From Niabella beijingensis (GTDB taxonomy: Bacteria > Bacteroidota > Bacteroidia > Chitinophagales > Chitinophagaceae), in NCBI RefSeq assembly GCF_020034665.1, contig NZ_JAIQDI010000002.1, positions 682,001-746,000 on the forward strand: DNA of 64,000 nt. Direction: 5' to 3'. The notes beneath the pieces were generated by a model. That model saw only the letters and a list, made by a program, of their open reading frames with translations, ran no database searches and had not been told where the DNA came from. This document shows, in pieces, positions 31,947-41,326 of the stretch; the stretch's first letter is position 1, and each line of letters opens with the position of its first letter. Position numbers and translations under genes: made by a program.

Positions 31947-34900
31947 TTATGCCTGTGCCGGACGGATAGGGAACAGGACTTCGAAAGTAACCAAATTTTC
32001 CATCGGGGCCAAACGGATAAGACCTCCATGAAGGTCGATAAGTGATTTGGCGAGCGCCAGGCCGATCCCTGCGCCGGAGATGCTTTCGGTAAACTGCGAA
32101 CGGAAGAACAGGTCAAAGATCCGGGGCCGGTCCTTTTCCGGTATCGGGGGGCCGTCATTGCTGATCTGGATCAGGAATTGCTGTGCCTCCTTCAGATGTA
32201 AAAGACTGACGCTGACCTTGCTGTTGCAATACTTGAGTGCATTATCCAGCAGGTTGCTGACGATCTTTTTAAAAGCCTCCGGATCAATAGCGGCTTCGAA
32301 TGTTTCAGAAGGGATATCCAGTTCAAAAGAAATAGCATGCTCTTCTGCCGTGGGTTGAAAATTGCTCCAGATGGCCGCCAGCAGCTCGGTAATATCGGTG
32401 TTCACAAAATTTAATGAAACCTGCTCGGATTCCGCTTTCCGGAAATCGAGCAGCTGGTTGCTCAGTTCCAGCAGGCGTTCCGTATTCCTGTTCATACTGC
32501 GGAGGTATTTTTCTGTCTGCGGGGTGGGGGTTAGCAGTTTGGTGATTTTTTCCAGCGGCGCTTTGATCAGTGTCAGTGGCGTGCGGATCTCGTGTGCCAC
32601 TTTGGTAAAGAAATCGATCTTTGATTCGATGAGTTCCTTTTCTTTTTGTACGGCGTACAACTGCATTTTTCTTTTTTGTTTGGCGGCTATATTGCTGCGA
32701 TAGGTCCGGACGGAAATGTACGCAATAATGATCAGCAATAAAAGATAGATCATATACGCCAGCGGGGTTCTCCATAACGGGGGACGGATCAGGATGCGGA
32801 GACTGCGCTCATTATTCTGCCAACGGCCGCTGCTGTTGGTGGAACGTACTTTAAAAACATATGAACCCGGAGGCAGGTTGGTAAAGTAAACGCTTCTGTT
32901 GGTTTTGATATAGTTCCATTCTTCATCCAGCCCTTCCAGTTTATAGGCGTACTCCACATTATCCGGTGCGGTAAAATTGATTGCTGCAAAATCGATATTG
33001 AAGGTTGACTGCGGATAGGCGAGCGTGATCCGCGGCGTGATGAGCAATGACCGGAACAACGGGCCTTTCTTTGGCGCAATGGATAGCGGCGCGTTGAATA
33101 CCGAGAAGTTGGTGATATATACAGGAGGCGTATATGTATCTGTAGTGAGCTTCGCCGGATCAAAGCTGATCATTCCTTTTACGCTTCCGTAATAGAGCCG
33201 TCCGTTCCGGTCTTTGAATGCCGAAGAATAATTGAACTGGTCTCCCAGGAGTCCGCTCGTTTTTGTAAAGGTCCTTAATACCCCGCCTTCCGGATCCAGC
33301 AGCACCAGGCCTCTTGATGTGGTGACCCAATGCCGGCGCAGCGGGTCTTCTGCAACCGTATAAATAAGATTGCTCGGAAAACCTGTAGCAGTTGAATACG
33401 TGACCACCTTTCGTGTAACAGGATCAATATTGAATAAGCCATCTTCAGTGGCGATCCATAATGTATGATCGGAGGCCTCATGAATATAGGTGACCCTGTT
33501 CTCGGACAGGCGGTCCTTGTTCTGATACAGCAGTTGCAGCTGACCGTAAATCTTTTTCCGCGGATTATAGTAGTGCAGTCCGTCCTGGAAGGTGCCCGCC
33601 CAGATCGTTCCGTCGCTTGCCTCAAGGATACCGGAGTAAAAGCCTCCCCGGGGAAAATAGCCGGGCGCAGTAAAATTGCCTTTTTTTTCATTATAGATGT
33701 AGATCCCGTTGGAAGTACCGGCCCATATCCGGTTGTCGGAGGTCTTATAAAGACTGTGTATGAAATTACTTTTCAGATCATTGGGACCGGGTCCGGCCGT
33801 AAAGTGATGAATCACGTTGCCGGTGCGGAGATCCATAACATCCAGACCATGTTCAAATGTTCCGATCCAGAGCCGGTTGCCATCATGCAGCAGCCCGTGA
33901 ATATTGGTGTGGGCGATGCCCGAAGGTTTTCCGGTAGGTTTGAAATTAATGAATGTTCCGGTTGCCGGATCGAATTTGTTGAGCCCGGCATCTTCTGTGC
34001 CGATCCAGAGATGACCCGAATCATCGGCGGTGATCTCCCGTACCGCATTGCCCCGGATCGATCCTGCACCGGCGCCGGGGAAATATTTTTCAAACGGCGG
34101 GTTTTCTTTAGGGTAGTAATTCAGCCCGCCGAAATAGGTCCCGATCCAGATGCCGCCTTCCCGGTCTTTACAAAAGGAGTACACGGCATTATCGGTAAGT
34201 GCATAGGGATTCTGGTAATGTTTCTTCAGGTTGGTAAACCTGCCGGTGCGGGCGTTGTAAATATAGATGCCGCTTTCTGTTGCAACCCAGTATTCGCCTT
34301 CTTTCGATTGCACAAAATCACGCGCATAGATCTGTGTGTTGTCGGTATTGTAGGTCAGCAGGTCTTCATAAGTATGCGACGCTGTATAAAATTTCTTGAT
34401 GCCCTGGGTTGCTGTTCCTACAAGAAAATATCCTTCGCCTGTATCATAGATCCGTTCCAGCCAGGGAGAGACCGGCGGGGGCGAGTGTTGAAAAAGGGAA
34501 AAAAAAGAGAATCGCCCGCTGGCGCTGTCGTAGCGGCCGACAGAACCCGATAACAGGCCTACCCATAATTCATTGGCCTTTGAAATAGTGAGGGTGGTGC
34601 AGAGATCCAGTTCATTGTTCAGAAAACGGGTGATTCTTCCGGTTTGCCGGGAGTACCGGTATAATTTAAAATTGATGATAAACCACAGGTTGCCTGCAGC
34701 ATCTTCATCAATGGCCCGCACCAGTTGTTTGGGGGTATGTTGCAGGAAAGTAAAAGTCTCATCTTCCGGGTGATACGCATAGATGCCATGTTCGGTGCCG
34801 ACCCAGATGGTTCCTTCGCGTCCTTCGTGCAATTGCCATACCGAATTATTTCCGAGACTGCTGCTGTCTCCCGGTGTGTTGCGGAATACCTTAAAACTGT

Positions 34901-35105
34901 AGCCGTCAAAGCGGTTCAGTCCGTCTTTGGTACCAGCCCAGATAAATCCCTTTTTATCCTGGATCACGCAGGTGGCTGTATTATTGGATAATCCTTTCTC
35001 TACCTGGAAGCGTTCAAAATAGTATTGTTGCGCACAAACGCTCTGTACACAGAATATAAATGCAACAGCTGAAAAAACATGTATGATCCAACCCTTCAAA
35101 TGCAA
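31947..35105 (-). CDS. Hybrid two-component system sensor kinase half (Reg_prop, Y_Y_Y, HisKA, HATPase)
   Basis: 1052 aa, starting at TTG 35105 with signal peptide ending SVCAQQ. About 700 residues of Reg_prop propeller repeats (IQDKKGFIWAGTKDGLNRFDG and many WIGTxxxGL units) form two sensor propellers in the periplasm, followed by a Y_Y_Y domain (YKLEGLDEEWNYI). One membrane helix (AYMIYLLLLIIIAYISV) follows, then the HisKA motif KVAHEIRTPL with H838 and the ATPase motifs NLLDNALKYC and GAGIGLALAKS. It ends in PIRPAQA at a TAA that is in frame with the following response regulator. Such sensors bind oligosaccharides released from the locus substrate. Confidence 0.92.
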   Translation of the reverse strand: MHLKGWIIHVFSAVAFIFCVQSVCAQQYYFERFQVEKGLSNNTATCVIQDKKGFIWAGTKDGLNRFDGYSFKVFRNTPGDSSSLGNNSVWQLHEGREGTIWVGTEHGIYAYHPEDETFTFLQHTPKQLVRAIDEDAAGNLWFIINFKLYRYSRQTGRITRFLNNELDLCTTLTISKANELWVGLLSGSVGRYDSASGRFSFFSLFQHSPPPVSPWLERIYDTGEGYFLVGTATQGIKKFYTASHTYEDLLTYNTDNTQIYARDFVQSKEGEYWVATESGIYIYNARTGRFTNLKKHYQNPYALTDNAVYSFCKDREGGIWIGTYFGGLNYYPKENPPFEKYFPGAGAGSIRGNAVREITADDSGHLWIGTEDAGLNKFDPATGTFINFKPTGKPSGIAHTNIHGLLHDGNRLWIGTFEHGLDVMDLRTGNVIHHFTAGPGPNDLKSNFIHSLYKTSDNRIWAGTSNGIYIYNEKKGNFTAPGYFPRGGFYSGILEASDGTIWAGTFQDGLHYYNPRKKIYGQLQLLYQNKDRLSENRVTYIHEASDHTLWIATEDGLFNIDPVTRKVVTYSTATGFPSNLIYTVAEDPLRRHWVTTSRGLVLLDPEGGVLRTFTKTSGLLGDQFNYSSAFKDRNGRLYYGSVKGMISFDPAKLTTDTYTPPVYITNFSVFNAPLSIAPKKGPLFRSLLITPRITLAYPQSTFNIDFAAINFTAPDNVEYAYKLEGLDEEWNYIKTNRSVYFTNLPPGSYVFKVRSTNSSGRWQNNERSLRILIRPPLWRTPLAYMIYLLLLIIIAYISVRTYRSNIAAKQKRKMQLYAVQKEKELIESKIDFFTKVAHEIRTPLTLIKAPLEKITKLLTPTPQTEKYLRSMNRNTERLLELSNQLLDFRKAESEQVSLNFVNTDITELLAAIWSNFQPTAEEHAISFELDIPSETFEAAIDPEAFKKIVSNLLDNALKYCNSKVSVSLLHLKEAQQFLIQISNDGPPIPEKDRPRIFDLFFRSQFTESISGAGIGLALAKSLIDLHGGLIRLAPMENLVTFEVLFPIRPAQA

Positions 35106-35119
35106 CCGGTTTTTATAGT

Positions 35120-35127
35120 CAAATATA
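35120..35127 (-). promoter_or_regulatory. -7 box upstream of the sensor kinase gene
   Basis: TATATTTG on the minus strand matches TAnnTTTG and ends 14 bases before the TTG start at 35105. No good -33 element is visible. Confidence 0.4.
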
Positions 35128-35283
35128 AGTAAATGTAACAGCGGAATCAGTACGGGTACATTTTTTAAGCAGCATGCATTTCTTTATGATTGCGATCAGT
35201 ACGGTAGATACCCAGTGAAGTGAATTGATACAATTTGATGAAAGAATGAGACAAAATATTAAGGAATCAGGTGTGTGGAATAC

Positions 35284-35291
35284 TATTTTTG
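35284..35291 (+). promoter_or_regulatory. Candidate -7 box of the arabinan-type susC operon
   Basis: TATTTTTG matches TAnnTTTG and lies 31 bases before the susC ATG at 35323. The -33 position lacks TTTG, consistent with a promoter that depends on an activator such as the adjacent AraC-type regulator. The 217-base divergent spacer contains no gene. Confidence 0.4.
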
Positions 35292-35322
35292 GAAGAACGC
35301 TGATTGTTAAATTTTATGCTAT

Positions 35323-38300
35323 ATGAATGATCGATTCAAAAAGCCATTGGGCCTGTTCCGTTATGGACGTTGTGTGCCCTTTTTCATCTTTCTGTTTTCC
35401 CTGCTGAGTACGGTGTACGCCCAGGAGCAGAAGACCGTTTCGGGTACGGTAACGGACGAGCGGGGAACGGCGCTGGTGGGTGCCAGTGTATCTGTTAAAG
35501 GCACCACCACTGCAACGGTAACCGGGGAAAACGGAACCTACCAGATAGGAGTGCCTGCAAATGCCGTGCTGGTGATCACCAGCGTAGGCTATGCGACGCA
35601 GGAGGTAGCTGTAAGAGACCAGCCTTCCGTTGACGTGGTATTAAAAGCATCTGCCACCGACCTGAATGAAGTAGTGGTGGTGGGGTATGGTACCCAGTTA
35701 AAGAAAGACCTGACGGGAGCGGTTTCTGTTGTAAAATCCGCCGATGTATTAAGACGCCAGTCCACCACAGTAGCAGAAGCCCTGCAGGGACTGGCTACAG
35801 GTATCCGTGTAAGAGGTGGTGGTCGTCCGGGTTCTGAAGCACTTATACAGATCCGTGGCGCAAAGAACCTTACGGGAACAAATCCTTTGTATGTAATCGA
35901 CGGATTGATCACAGATGCCAACCGCGATTTTAACAGTTTTGACATCCAGTCGATCCAGATCTTAAAAGATGCCTCTGCGGCGGCCATTTATGGTTCGAGG
36001 GCAGCGAATGGGGTGATCATCATTACCACGAAACAGGGGAAGGACGGACCGATGAAGATACAGGCTTCAGCACGCTATACAGTGCAGAAGATGCCACAGT
36101 ACGACCTGATGGAAACGCCGGACTTTATGAAGCTGAATTATCAGGCGTATGACAATGCCGGTGTTGCCCGGCAGCAGCTGGACAGCAGCGTAAATACCGA
36201 CTGGCAGGATGTGGCATTCCGCCCCGGCGCTGTAAAGGACCTGAACATGAGCTTCTCCGGCGGCGGAAACAATGGCTCTTATTATGTTTCCGGAGGCTAT
36301 TTCGGAAATAAAGGAACGGTGATCGGTACTGACTTCAATCGTTATAACCTGCGGGTCAATACACAGGGTACAAAAGGGATCTTTAGTATCGGCGAAAACC
36401 TGGCCATCAGCAACGCAGATGTATCCGATATGCAGGGCAACCCGGTAGTAGATGTTTACCGCCTCCTGCCCACTATACCGGTATATGATGACAGTCACCC
36501 GGGCGGATATGGTTATGGTGATGAGCGGAAAGCCAGGACCTTTGGTACCAATCCGCTGGCCATTGCAAATATAGTGAACTCAGGTGTTGAAAATTTCCGT
36601 GTAAGAGGCAACCTCTGGAGCGAATTGAAATTTACCTCCTTCCTGAAATACAGGCTGAACCTGGGTTATGAAACCAGCCGCGATCATTATAAATACCTGA
36701 AGAAGGACGGGTTCTGGACATTGAACCAATCCTATGATCCTTCCATTGCCAATGAGAACAGGGCCTCTTATGAAAATAAATTGATAGAAAATACACTGAG
36801 CTTTAAAAAGCAATTCGGAAAGCATGATATCTCTGCTATTTTAGGACAGTCGTTCCAAAAACAAACCTATGCGCAGATATGGGGTTCAAAGCGGAATATA
36901 GTTCGGGACGCGTCCGGCCGCTATTATGACGTACTCGATCAGGGAGATGGCGGACAATTGGGCGGTTACCGCCAGGAAGCCGATCTGATCTCTTATTTCG
37001 GACGGGTGGAATATGCGTATGATAACCGCTACCTTATCAATGGAGTATTGCGTTATGACGGAACATCGAGATTAGGGACTGGTTATAAAACAGGTTATTT
37101 CCCCTCTGTATCCGCAGCATGGCGCGTTAGCGGGGAGAAGTTCTTCCAGGTGCCCTGGATCAGCGATCTGAAAATAAGAGCTAACTATGGTACACTGGGT
37201 AGTTCCAATATCGGATATTATGATCCCTTCGCAGTGATCAATACTTTCCCCACCATCGCTATGGGGAAAGACCAGCATGTGGAACATGTCGGCACCCAGG
37301 TGCAGCTGACCAATCCTGATCTTCGCTGGGAAACCCTGGAACAGCAGAACTATGGATTTGATGTTTCTTTCCTGAATAATAAATTGTCATTAACAGGAGA
37401 CTACTTCGTAGCAAAAACAAGAGATGTGCTTTATGGAGCTCCCATCTTAATGACAACAGGGAATGATGGCGGTAACCCGCTGGTGAATGCACTTTCACTG
37501 CAAAACAGTGGTATTGAACTTTCGGTCTCTTACCAGGATCAGACACATGAATTTAAATACGGAGGTACACTGAATTTTACAAGCGTACGTAATAAGGTGC
37601 TGAAACTGGGTTACCAGGGCAATGATCTGTTTACAGGAATGACCCGTACTACAGTGGGACAGCCGCTGGGCTTATGGTACCTGCTGAAAACAGACGGGAT
37701 CTTCCAGACCCAGGAGGAAGTGAACAATCATAAGAATTCGGAGGGTAAAGTAATCCAGCCGAATTCAAAGCCGGGCGATCTGCGTTTTGTGGATATGGAC
37801 GATGACGGCCAGATCACCAACAGCGATAAAGTGGTTATGGGACATGCCTGGCCAAAATTTGAAACCGGACTGAACCTCAACGGGGCGTATAAAGGATTTT
37901 CTGTAAACATGGACTGGTTTGGATCATTTGGGGCCAAGGTGGTGAACGGGCCGCGTATCGCAATGGATGGATTCTCCGATAATGCCAACTATCGGAAAGG
38001 GATACAGCCCTGGACCCCCGAAAACCCCAACACCGATGTGCCGAGAGCCTTATATGCTTCCTCACTGAACTCAAGAGGGGATATTGACCGCTGGCTGGAG
38101 AATGGCTCTTTTGTGCGATTGAAACTGATCAGCCTTTCTTATGATCTACCCAAGGAATGGTTGTCAAAGATCGGGTTTGCCAATGCCCAGATATCTGTTT
38201 CCGGACAGAACCTGATCACTATTACAAAATATACAGGATTGGATCCTGAGTTTAATAATACCAACATTTATGAGAGAGGCTATGATTTCGGAGCCTACCC

Positions 38301-38343
38301 GAATCTGAAAATGTATACTGTTGGATTAAATTTTGGTTTTTAG
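35323..38343 (+). CDS. SusC/RagA-type TonB-dependent outer-membrane transporter
   Basis: 1006 aa. It is the gated barrel that imports oligosaccharides captured by SusD at the cell surface. After the signal peptide (ending VYAQE) a CarboxypepD_reg domain (VSGTVTDERGTALVGASVSVKGT, residues about 38-115) precedes the RagA motif LNEVVVVGYGTQLKKDLTGAV and the plug (ALQGLATGIRVRGGGRPGSEALIQIRG, ILKDASAAAIYGSRAANGVIII). The rest is barrel, ending in aromatic MYTVGLNFGF as needed for outer-membrane insertion. The susD partner follows 63 bases downstream, and the HTCS genes are divergent. Confidence 0.95.
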   Translation: MNDRFKKPLGLFRYGRCVPFFIFLFSLLSTVYAQEQKTVSGTVTDERGTALVGASVSVKGTTTATVTGENGTYQIGVPANAVLVITSVGYATQEVAVRDQPSVDVVLKASATDLNEVVVVGYGTQLKKDLTGAVSVVKSADVLRRQSTTVAEALQGLATGIRVRGGGRPGSEALIQIRGAKNLTGTNPLYVIDGLITDANRDFNSFDIQSIQILKDASAAAIYGSRAANGVIIITTKQGKDGPMKIQASARYTVQKMPQYDLMETPDFMKLNYQAYDNAGVARQQLDSSVNTDWQDVAFRPGAVKDLNMSFSGGGNNGSYYVSGGYFGNKGTVIGTDFNRYNLRVNTQGTKGIFSIGENLAISNADVSDMQGNPVVDVYRLLPTIPVYDDSHPGGYGYGDERKARTFGTNPLAIANIVNSGVENFRVRGNLWSELKFTSFLKYRLNLGYETSRDHYKYLKKDGFWTLNQSYDPSIANENRASYENKLIENTLSFKKQFGKHDISAILGQSFQKQTYAQIWGSKRNIVRDASGRYYDVLDQGDGGQLGGYRQEADLISYFGRVEYAYDNRYLINGVLRYDGTSRLGTGYKTGYFPSVSAAWRVSGEKFFQVPWISDLKIRANYGTLGSSNIGYYDPFAVINTFPTIAMGKDQHVEHVGTQVQLTNPDLRWETLEQQNYGFDVSFLNNKLSLTGDYFVAKTRDVLYGAPILMTTGNDGGNPLVNALSLQNSGIELSVSYQDQTHEFKYGGTLNFTSVRNKVLKLGYQGNDLFTGMTRTTVGQPLGLWYLLKTDGIFQTQEEVNNHKNSEGKVIQPNSKPGDLRFVDMDDDGQITNSDKVVMGHAWPKFETGLNLNGAYKGFSVNMDWFGSFGAKVVNGPRIAMDGFSDNANYRKGIQPWTPENPNTDVPRALYASSLNSRGDIDRWLENGSFVRLKLISLSYDLPKEWLSKIGFANAQISVSGQNLITITKYTGLDPEFNNTNIYERGYDFGAYPNLKMYTVGLNFGF

Positions 38344-38406
38344 GCAATTTAGTTAAAGTGAAAATCCGGCCGCACCGCATGCCGGCAACAACTTAAAAAT
38401 ATTCCG

Positions 38407-39942
38407 ATGAAAAAGAGTTTCTTGTTTATATCGATGGCCCTTTTACTAAGCTCCTGCAGCAAGTCTGTATTGGATCAGTTAAATCCCAATGCCATGCCGG
38501 TTACCCAGTTCTGGAAAACGGAAGATGATGCACAAAAGGCAGTAAATGCCATTTATGCGATGTTCTATCAGAACGGTGGCTGGAACCGCTGGATCTATTT
38601 CCGGCTCGACCTTACCTCTGATGAAGGCATGAGCAAAAGTCCCTGGGTGGAGCTGGCGGACTGGACACGTTTTAATTATGTGAATTATAATTTTTTTGAA
38701 GGCAATGGCAATACCTGGAAGGATACCTACAAAGCTATTTTCCGCGCCAACCAGGTACTGAAATTTGTTCCGGATATCCCGTTTGCCGATGAAGCAAAGA
38801 AAAAAACCATTCTTGCCCAGGCAAAATTTTTCCGTGCACTCTATTATTATTATGGCGCGCTCCTCTGGGAAAATATGCCGATTATGACTGATCCGCACGT
38901 GGATGACCCGGGCTACACGCCCCCTGCGGGTACACTGGCCGAAGTGTGGGCCCTGGTGGAGAAAGACCTGACAGAAGCCTTGCCGGATCTCCCGGTAATC
39001 TGGGATGACGCCAATGTAGGGCGGCCCACCAAAGGCGCCGTAAATGCCTTCCTGGCACGTGCTTATATGCAGCAGCATAAATGGACCGAAGCCAAAACAG
39101 CACTGGATTATTTTTTTACGGGAGCAGGTCAGGGAAAGTATAGTTTGGTTGATTTTAAAGAGAACTTCAGGGCCACCGATGAGAACAATGAAGAGTCTGT
39201 TTTTGAGATCCAGTTCTCCGATGCCAATAAAACAGGAGAAGGCGATGGGGTGAACGCCAATATGGGAAGCAACCGTACACAGTTCTTTGCACCCCGTGGT
39301 ATCGGCTGGTCGGACGGGCAGGCCCGGTTCTGGCTGGTGCAGGAATTTAAGAAAGAAAAAACAACAGACGGCAAAATCGATCCCCGGCTGCGCTATTCAC
39401 TGTTTTATCCCGACCTGGAGAAGGATTTTGGGGATAAGGTATATGGTAAAACCTGGGAGCAGGGAGAGTGGGGGCAGGACGAAGCCTGGTTTAAGAAATA
39501 TTCCAGGGATTATTACCGGACCAATGAAGATTATTATTCAGAAGTGAACAACCGGCTGGTACGTTATGCCGATATTTTACTGATGTATGCGGAAGTGCTG
39601 AATGAGCTGGGACAAACATCCGATGCAGTCCAGTATGTGAACCAGGTAAGGGAACGTTCAAAAATGGCACCGCTGGCAACAGCCCATCCTACCGCAGTGT
39701 TAAACAAAGATAATTTCCGCGACCGGCTGAAAATGGAGCGGGCACTGGAACTTTGCGGAGAGAGTGTGCGCTGGGCAGATCTGAAACGCTGGGGTGACCT
39801 GGAAACACAGCAAAAGCTGGATGTGGTAGCACAGCGGGATCCGGATTTTAAAAACTTTACCATTGGAAAGCATATCCGTTTGCCATTGCCGCAAACAGAA
39901 GTACTGAATAATCCCAATTTAAAACAGAACCCGGGTTATTAA
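38407..39942 (+). CDS. RagB/SusD-type glycan-binding lipoprotein
   Basis: 511 aa. The lipobox is LLLSSCSKS with the acylated Cys, so it is surface-anchored and forms the lid of the SusC barrel. The N-terminal SusD-like domain (LDQLNPNAMPVTQFWKTEDDAQKAVNAIYAMF) and TPR helices (AKFFRALYYYYGALLWENMPIMTDP) are typical, as is the C-terminal region with RDRLKMERALELCGESVRWADLKRWGDL and the closing NPNLKQNPGY. The spacer to susC carries a 5-bp hairpin (38366-38385), common between susC and susD where it may tune relative expression. Confidence 0.94.
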   Translation: MKKSFLFISMALLLSSCSKSVLDQLNPNAMPVTQFWKTEDDAQKAVNAIYAMFYQNGGWNRWIYFRLDLTSDEGMSKSPWVELADWTRFNYVNYNFFEGNGNTWKDTYKAIFRANQVLKFVPDIPFADEAKKKTILAQAKFFRALYYYYGALLWENMPIMTDPHVDDPGYTPPAGTLAEVWALVEKDLTEALPDLPVIWDDANVGRPTKGAVNAFLARAYMQQHKWTEAKTALDYFFTGAGQGKYSLVDFKENFRATDENNEESVFEIQFSDANKTGEGDGVNANMGSNRTQFFAPRGIGWSDGQARFWLVQEFKKEKTTDGKIDPRLRYSLFYPDLEKDFGDKVYGKTWEQGEWGQDEAWFKKYSRDYYRTNEDYYSEVNNRLVRYADILLMYAEVLNELGQTSDAVQYVNQVRERSKMAPLATAHPTAVLNKDNFRDRLKMERALELCGESVRWADLKRWGDLETQQKLDVVAQRDPDFKNFTIGKHIRLPLPQTEVLNNPNLKQNPGY

Positions 39943-39993
39943 TACATCACCCGGATTTGCCCGATAAACAAGTATAAAAAAACATAACGCATA

Positions 39994-41178
39994 ATGAAAA
40001 AGTTGAACATTAGGAATTTTATGAAAGGCACAATGGTGCTGGCCGTCGCGGCATTGTTAGCAACTTCCTGCAACACACCCGGTGCTGGGAAAAGCGAAGG
40101 CGGGGACTCGGCTACCGCCACCAACACCACCCGGGAAATATGGACGGCGCAGCAGGCCAACGACTGGAATGCAAAACAACCCTGGTATGTAGGGGCCAAT
40201 TTTTTGCCCAGTACCGCCATTAACCAGCTGGAAATGTGGCAGGCTGAAACCTTTGATACGGCTACAATCGACAAAGAGCTGGCGCTTGCGGCGTCTATCG
40301 GTATGAATGTGATGCGGGTGTACCTGCACGACCTGGTTTTTAAAAATGACGAACAGGGTTTTTATGACCGGATAAATAAATTCCTTGAAATAGCCGACCG
40401 GCATAAAATAAAAATACTGTTCACCATTTTTGATTCCTGCTGGGATCCCTTTCCCAAAGCAGGAAAGCAACGGGACCCGAAGCCCTTTACACATAATTCC
40501 GGCTGGGCACAGAGCCCCGGTCAGGCCGTGCTGAAGGATTCGACGCAATACCCCGCATTGGAGCATTATGTAAAATCAATTGTAGGTAAATTCGCCAACG
40601 ATCAGCGCATCATTGCCTGGGATGTATGGAACGAACCGGATAATATGACAGGGTCTTCCTATCAGAAGGTGGAGATACCTAATAAAGTAGAACTGGTGCT
40701 ACCATTGCTGAAAAAAACATTTGAATGGGCGAGAAGTGCCAATCCTTCACAGCCGCTGACCTCGGGTGTATGGGCCGGCAACTGGGAGTCGGACAGTACC
40801 CTGAAACCCATCGAACGGTTACAACTCGAAGAATCGGACATCGTATCCTTCCATTGCTATGATGACTCGGTAACGCTTCGTAAAAAGATCAATGAGTTAA
40901 AGCGCTATAACAAGCCACTCTGGTGTACCGAATACATGGCGCGCCCCAATAAGAGCACCTTCCAGAGCTCCCTGCCGATCGGCAAGGAAAATAAGGTGGC
41001 CATGATCAACTGGGGTTTTGTGGATGGTAAGTCCCAGACCATTTATCCCTGGGATAGCTGGACAAAAACATATACCGGCGAGCCGCCGCTTTGGTTCCAT
41101 GATATTTTCCGGAAAGATGGTACTCCCTATAAACAGGAAGAGGTTGATTTCATAAAAACCATGACCGGCAAACAATAA
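39994..41178 (+). CDS. Clan GH-A glycoside hydrolase lipoprotein (GH5-like)
   Basis: 394 aa. The lipobox LLATSCNTPG anchors it to a membrane, probably at the cell surface. The (beta/alpha)8 barrel shows the clan GH-A pattern: IGMNVMRVYLHDLVF, then the acid/base in WDVWNEPDN (E214), then the nucleophile in LWCTEYMARP (E313). These retaining enzymes cut beta-linked backbones (glucan, mannan, xylan, galactan). The exact family and linkage cannot be fixed by eye; annotation as GH5-like or as 1,4-beta-xylanase would both be defensible. It follows susD by 51 bases and is followed by a strong stem-loop. Confidence 0.82.
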   Translation: MKKLNIRNFMKGTMVLAVAALLATSCNTPGAGKSEGGDSATATNTTREIWTAQQANDWNAKQPWYVGANFLPSTAINQLEMWQAETFDTATIDKELALAASIGMNVMRVYLHDLVFKNDEQGFYDRINKFLEIADRHKIKILFTIFDSCWDPFPKAGKQRDPKPFTHNSGWAQSPGQAVLKDSTQYPALEHYVKSIVGKFANDQRIIAWDVWNEPDNMTGSSYQKVEIPNKVELVLPLLKKTFEWARSANPSQPLTSGVWAGNWESDSTLKPIERLQLEESDIVSFHCYDDSVTLRKKINELKRYNKPLWCTEYMARPNKSTFQSSLPIGKENKVAMINWGFVDGKSQTIYPWDSWTKTYTGEPPLWFHDIFRKDGTPYKQEEVDFIKTMTGKQ

Positions 41179-41213
41179 AATTAGATTTATATTGTTGAAA
41201 AAACAGACAGAAA

Positions 41214-41248
41214 GGATCCCCGTTTGTGTTTATCATGAACGGGGATCC
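41214..41248 (+). other. Perfect stem-loop between the GH-A gene and the GH43 genes
   Basis: GGATCCCCGTT (41214-41224) and AACGGGGATCC (41238-41248) are exact complements with a 13-base loop. There is no T tract downstream, so it is more likely an mRNA-stabilising or processing element than a complete terminator, dividing the operon after susC-susD-GH-A. Confidence 0.55.
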
Positions 41249-41326
41249 GGGCTGTGAAAGAACAGGACGGAAAGCTGATGGTCATAAATGTCCGCTCCTT
41301 ATTTTAACCATTAAACCTGCAACGAC

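Noticed and set aside
33465..34553. 362-codon plus-strand open frame opposite the sensor kinase gene
   Set aside because: It is fully antisense to the Reg_prop propeller region, has no domain signature, and the sense strand is a clear HTCS sensor. Treated as a shadow frame.
38882..39070. Sigma-54 promoter-like TGGCAC sequences inside susD and other genes
   Set aside because: They lie within coding sequence and lack a correctly spaced TTGC element.
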